A DNA stretch of 64,000 nucleotides, from contig NZ_BMGK01000009.1 of assembly GCF_014640155.1 (NCBI RefSeq), forward strand, positions 50,960 through 114,959, given 5' to 3'. A program made the position numbers and the translations under genes. The DNA is from Planktosalinus lacus (lineage in GTDB: Bacteria; Bacteroidota; Bacteroidia; Flavobacteriales; Flavobacteriaceae). Shown piece after piece: positions 61,273 to 64,000 of the stretch. The number at the start of each line of letters is the position of its first letter. Within the stretch, counting starts at the first letter, position 1. The notes under the pieces were generated by a model. It was not told the DNA's origin. It saw only the letters and a program-made list of their open reading frames with translations, and ran no database searches.

Positions 61273-61722
61273 TTATTTTAAGAATGGAAAAAATCGTTTT
61301 GTTTTAAGACTATAATCTTTATATTCAGGAAAAACAATAGTTAATTTTGCTTCTTCATATTTTGTCTTAAAGTAAAAAAGTAAAAACAAGAGTACAGATA
61401 CCCCAATCTTAAATCCGGACTGAAAATAAATTCCACCAAAAAAAGTCAGTAAAAACAATGCTAAATATATAGGGTGTCTGCTATATTTAAAAACTCCGTT
61501 TGTAATAAGTTTTGCATTTTTTTTTGGAGACGGGAAAATAGATATATTTATATTTAATTGAATTAACGCAATGAATAAAATTATTGAAGCAAATAATATA
61601 AACAAAATGCTAATGCTTTGTATATATTTGGGTGATGTAAACCTTAGAGATTCAATTTCTATGAGGTAAGAAGCAAACAAAATTAGCTGAATTATTACAA
61701 AAGTTGAGTCTTTATGATTCAT
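61273..61722 (-). CDS. Isoprenylcysteine methyltransferase-like membrane protein
   Basis: A 149-residue membrane protein with four hydrophobic segments. The signature LITNGVFKYSRHPIYLALFL (about residues 87-106), with its conserved RHP, is the SAM-binding end of ICMT/PEMT-like methyltransferases. The bacterial substrates are mostly unknown. It is transcribed on its own from a TAACTTTG element and divergent from the O-antigen ligase-like gene. Confidence 0.8.
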   Translation of the reverse strand: MNHKDSTFVIIQLILFASYLIEIESLRFTSPKYIQSISILFILFASIILFIALIQLNINISIFPSPKKNAKLITNGVFKYSRHPIYLALFLLTFFGGIYFQSGFKIGVSVLLFLLFYFKTKYEEAKLTIVFPEYKDYSLKTKRFFPFLK

Positions 61723-61765
61723 TTTTTTAAGATAGTTAATTATTAATTACAATAATTTGTTGACT

Positions 61766-61773
61766 CAAAGTTA
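61766..61773 (-). promoter_or_regulatory. Bacteroidota -7 promoter element (TAACTTTG)
   Basis: The reverse strand reads TAACTTTG, 43 nt ahead of the start codon at 61722. Confidence 0.5.
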
Positions 61774-61776
61774 TAA

Positions 61777-63168
61777 ATGAAGACATTAAGAATAAAACCC
61801 ATAAGAAAAGTAACTTATTTGCAATTGCTGTTACTTCACGGTGCAATGGGTTTTTTAGTTTATTTAATTCCATTTGCTTCAAAAGTTATTTTCTTGAGCG
61901 TAGTTTTCTTTTTCTTTTTCTTGATTGTAAACAAAGCTAATAAAAATGATGAAGCATTACTGGCAGCAGCTTATATAACAGGTGCAGAGTTGTTTTTTAG
62001 AATGACAGGAGGTGTTTTTTTTTACGAATCCGGAAAATATTTAGTGATTTTATTTTTAGTAATTGGTCTTTTTTATAAGGGACCATCAAAACGGACACTA
62101 CCTTATTGGTTGTATATTTTTTTATTGATTCCTGGAATTTTCTTTTCAGCAATGAATTTAAACTTTGACACCAATATAAGAAATGCAATTGCCTTTAATC
62201 TTAGTGGACCTATAACTGTTGGAATTGTAGGCATTTATTGTTTTTTTAGGAAAATATCATTAAACAGAATTCATCACATTTTTCTTGCGGTTATGTTACC
62301 TATAATAACATTAACAATATATTTATTTTTATATACACCAAGCATTCGTGATTCTTTGAGTGGAACCGCATCAAATTTTGCTGCTTCCGGTGGATTCGGG
62401 CCTAATCAGGTTTCCACAATTTTAGGTTTAGGAGCAATTATTTTATTTATACGCTTGTTTACAATAAAAAGTAGGCTCTTAAATATTATTGATCTAATTT
62501 TATTAATGTTAGTTTGTTATCGGGGTTTAGTTACTTTTTCAAGAGGTGGAATGTTAGGCGCATTAATATGTAGCGTTGCTTTTTTATTAATTTATCTGTA
62601 TTATGCAGACGGTATAACAAAAGCTAAACTTCTACCTAGAATTATCTTAATTTCAGGAGTGCTTATCACAACATGGGTGTTTACTTCGGTAATAACTTTT
62701 GGCCTCATTGACAAAAGGTATAGCAATCAAGATGCTGCGGGAAGAGTTAAACAAGATATTACCACCGGTAGAGCTGAACTTATGGAAACTGAACTAGATG
62801 CTTTTTTCAGTGCACCCTTGACAGGAATTGGAATTGGAAAAATTAAAGAATTCAGAGAAGAAAAACTTGGTAAAACCGTAGCTACTCACAACGAAATAAG
62901 TCGTTTGCTTTCTGAACACGGTGTGCCAGGATTGATAGCTCTATTTATTATAGCTTTAAGTCCTTTACTTTATTGGTTGTTTTATAAACCAAATATCTAT
63001 TTTTTTGCTTTTTATTTTTTTTGGTTGATAACTATAAGTCATTCATCAATGCGTTTGGCAGCGCCTGGTTTTATATACGGACTTTGCCTTTTATATATTT
63101 TAAATGAAAAGAGTACTATACATAGGAAACAAACTAAACAATCAAAACAGCACAGTCACATCAATTGA
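61777..63168 (+). CDS. O-antigen ligase/polymerase-like membrane protein
   Basis: A 463-residue protein with 10 or more hydrophobic segments. The Wzy_C/O-antigen ligase core has a conserved Arg-rich loop (VTFSRGGMLGAL, about residues 253-264) and the periplasmic loop TGIGIGKIKEF..ATHNEISRLLSEHGVPGL. It ligates or polymerises surface glycan chains. Its 3' end overlaps the glycosyltransferase reading frame by 65 nt. This starts a second glycan gene group that continues past the window edge. Confidence 0.85.
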   Translation: MKTLRIKPIRKVTYLQLLLLHGAMGFLVYLIPFASKVIFLSVVFFFFFLIVNKANKNDEALLAAAYITGAELFFRMTGGVFFYESGKYLVILFLVIGLFYKGPSKRTLPYWLYIFLLIPGIFFSAMNLNFDTNIRNAIAFNLSGPITVGIVGIYCFFRKISLNRIHHIFLAVMLPIITLTIYLFLYTPSIRDSLSGTASNFAASGGFGPNQVSTILGLGAIILFIRLFTIKSRLLNIIDLILLMLVCYRGLVTFSRGGMLGALICSVAFLLIYLYYADGITKAKLLPRIILISGVLITTWVFTSVITFGLIDKRYSNQDAAGRVKQDITTGRAELMETELDAFFSAPLTGIGIGKIKEFREEKLGKTVATHNEISRLLSEHGVPGLIALFIIALSPLLYWLFYKPNIYFFAFYFFWLITISHSSMRLAAPGFIYGLCLLYILNEKSTIHRKQTKQSKQHSHIN

Positions 63169-64000
63169 AACTTTAGGAAATTTATTAAAAAAAGAAGGTT
63201 ATCAAGTAATAACTGTATCTGATAAAAAAAATAAAGCGCTTCGGTTTATTGATATGTGTTTTTCTGTTTTTAAGTATCAAAAACAAACAGATGTCATACT
63301 TATTGACACATACAGCACGTTGAATTTCTATTATGCTCTTGGAGTTTCGATCTGTGCTCAAATTGTCAGATTACCTTATATACCAATACTTCATGGAGGA
63401 GGTCTGCAACTTAGGTTAAGAAATGATTACAAAAAAAGTAAATTTTTATTTAATAGAGCAATGTGCAATGTTTCTCCATCTTTTTATTTAAAAGAAAAAT
63501 TTGAAGAATTTGGATATTTTAATATTATCACAATTCCTAATACAATTGTACTTAAACATTATCCATACAAACCAAAAGTTCCTTCAAAAACTATTCTTTG
63601 GGTTAGGTCATTTTCCAAAATATATAATCCGATGCTTGCCATAAAAGTTGTAGAACAAATGCTTCCAAAACATCCTGATATTAAATTGTGCATGGTTGGC
63701 CCGGAAAAAGATGGCTCATTAAAAGAATGTAAAAATTATGCAGAACGGAAAAGTCTCCCGGTTACTTTTACAGGAAAATTATCCAAAGAAGAATGGATAA
63801 AAATTTCAGAAAATTTTTCAATTTTTCTCAATACAACCAATTTTGATAATACACCCGTAAGCATAATAGAAGCAATGGCTTTGGGTTTCTCAATTGTGTC
63901 TACCTCAGTAGGAGGAATACCCTATTTATTAGAACATAGAAAAGATGCCTTACTTGTTCCACCTAATTCTGACAGTGCTTTTATTGAAGCGCTAGAAGAA
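63104..64000 (+). CDS. Glycosyltransferase (GT4-like), 3' end beyond window
   Basis: The frame opens at ATG 63104 (MKRVLYIGNKLNNQ) and remains open for 299 codons to the window edge. The N-terminal domain has Rossmann-type GT-B features; the C-terminal part has the GT4 signature NTTNFDNTPVSIIEAMALGF and STSVGGIPYLLEH. It starts inside the 3' end of the ligase-like gene, overlapping it by 65 nt in another frame. It should add a sugar from a nucleotide donor to a lipid-linked glycan; donor and acceptor are unknown. Confidence 0.88.
   Translation, partial: MKRVLYIGNKLNNQNSTVTSIETLGNLLKKEGYQVITVSDKKNKALRFIDMCFSVFKYQKQTDVILIDTYSTLNFYYALGVSICAQIVRLPYIPILHGGGLQLRLRNDYKKSKFLFNRAMCNVSPSFYLKEKFEEFGYFNIITIPNTIVLKHYPYKPKVPSKTILWVRSFSKIYNPMLAIKVVEQMLPKHPDIKLCMVGPEKDGSLKECKNYAERKSLPVTFTGKLSKEEWIKISENFSIFLNTTNFDNTPVSIIEAMALGFSIVSTSVGGIPYLLEHRKDALLVPPNSDSAFIEALEE

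Noticed and set aside
63104-63168. Overlap of ligase-like and glycosyltransferase genes as a frameshift
   Set aside because: Both proteins are complete at their respective ends (MKRVLYIGNKL start, polar tail of the ligase), so this is an ordinary overlap.
1-64000. tRNA genes, CRISPR arrays, insertion sequences, prophage
   Set aside because: No cloverleaf pattern, regularly spaced repeats, transposase or phage genes were seen on either strand.

Overview
The window is chromosomal DNA from a member of the Bacteroidota, most likely Flavobacteriaceae. It is AT-rich and almost entirely coding, with short gaps. Start codons are preceded by A-rich sequence, not Shine-Dalgarno motifs. Many genes on both strands carry the Bacteroidota sigma-A promoter element TAnnTTTG. 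The gene content is also typical: menaquinone MenB, fused alpha/beta E1 dehydrogenase, LETM1-related protein, BatA-like protein, DUF4331 pair, and a DnaX without its zinc module. I see no prophage, insertion sequence, CRISPR array or tRNA gene.

Layout. 1-3063: a truncated conserved Bacteroidota protein, an MBL hydrolase, a small anchored protein and an esterase. 3124-6990: an operon (reverse strand) with a BatA-like protein, a dihydroorotase homologue that has lost its metal ligands, and two DUF4870 membrane proteins. 7073-12215: LETM1-related protein, two exported DUF4331 proteins, an ECF sigma/anti-sigma pair facing them, and an M23 peptidase. 12325-21063: menB, a sterol desaturase-family protein, asnB, the fused E1 dehydrogenase and an S9 peptidase. 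21321-30362: rpsA, then pyrR-pyrB-STAS-like-rnz-pdxH-sixA-ppk1-ppx, linking pyrimidine synthesis, RNA processing, vitamin B6 and polyphosphate. 30364-36202 (mostly reverse): a 45-residue membrane protein, miaE, dnaX, the RNase P RNA, a two-rhodanese operon, rsmD and neighbours. 36356-41127: RecD-like helicase, nhaA and an ABC-F ATPase. 41305-48828: a surface polysaccharide cluster (Wza-like, Wzc-like, sugar transferase, epimerase, rfbB, rfbA, beta-barrel protein). 48926-57847: SDR epimerase, YceI, grpE-dnaJ, a NatAB-like exporter, MscS, a sigma54-type regulator without DNA-binding domain, and a PPK2 kinase. 57858-64000: two M28 peptidases, a second desaturase-family protein, a methyltransferase-family protein, and an O-antigen ligase-like protein with a truncated glycosyltransferase.

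The most interesting signal is upstream of asnB on the reverse strand. A 12-codon open reading frame (MIVIKVNNNFKT, three consecutive Asn codons) is followed by a segment that can pair as an antiterminator, and then by a 10-bp hairpin with eight U residues ending 18 nt before the asnB start codon. This is the architecture of leader-peptide transcription attenuation, here matched to asparagine supply. A second short reading frame between tandem promoters and a terminator lies ahead of the NatAB-like transporter (52417-52531). Other points for a second look are a multi-helix intergenic region at 9864-9970, nested inverted repeats ahead of nhaA, and several proteins that lack expected functional elements. 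All functional calls rest on reading the translated sequence; no database search was run.
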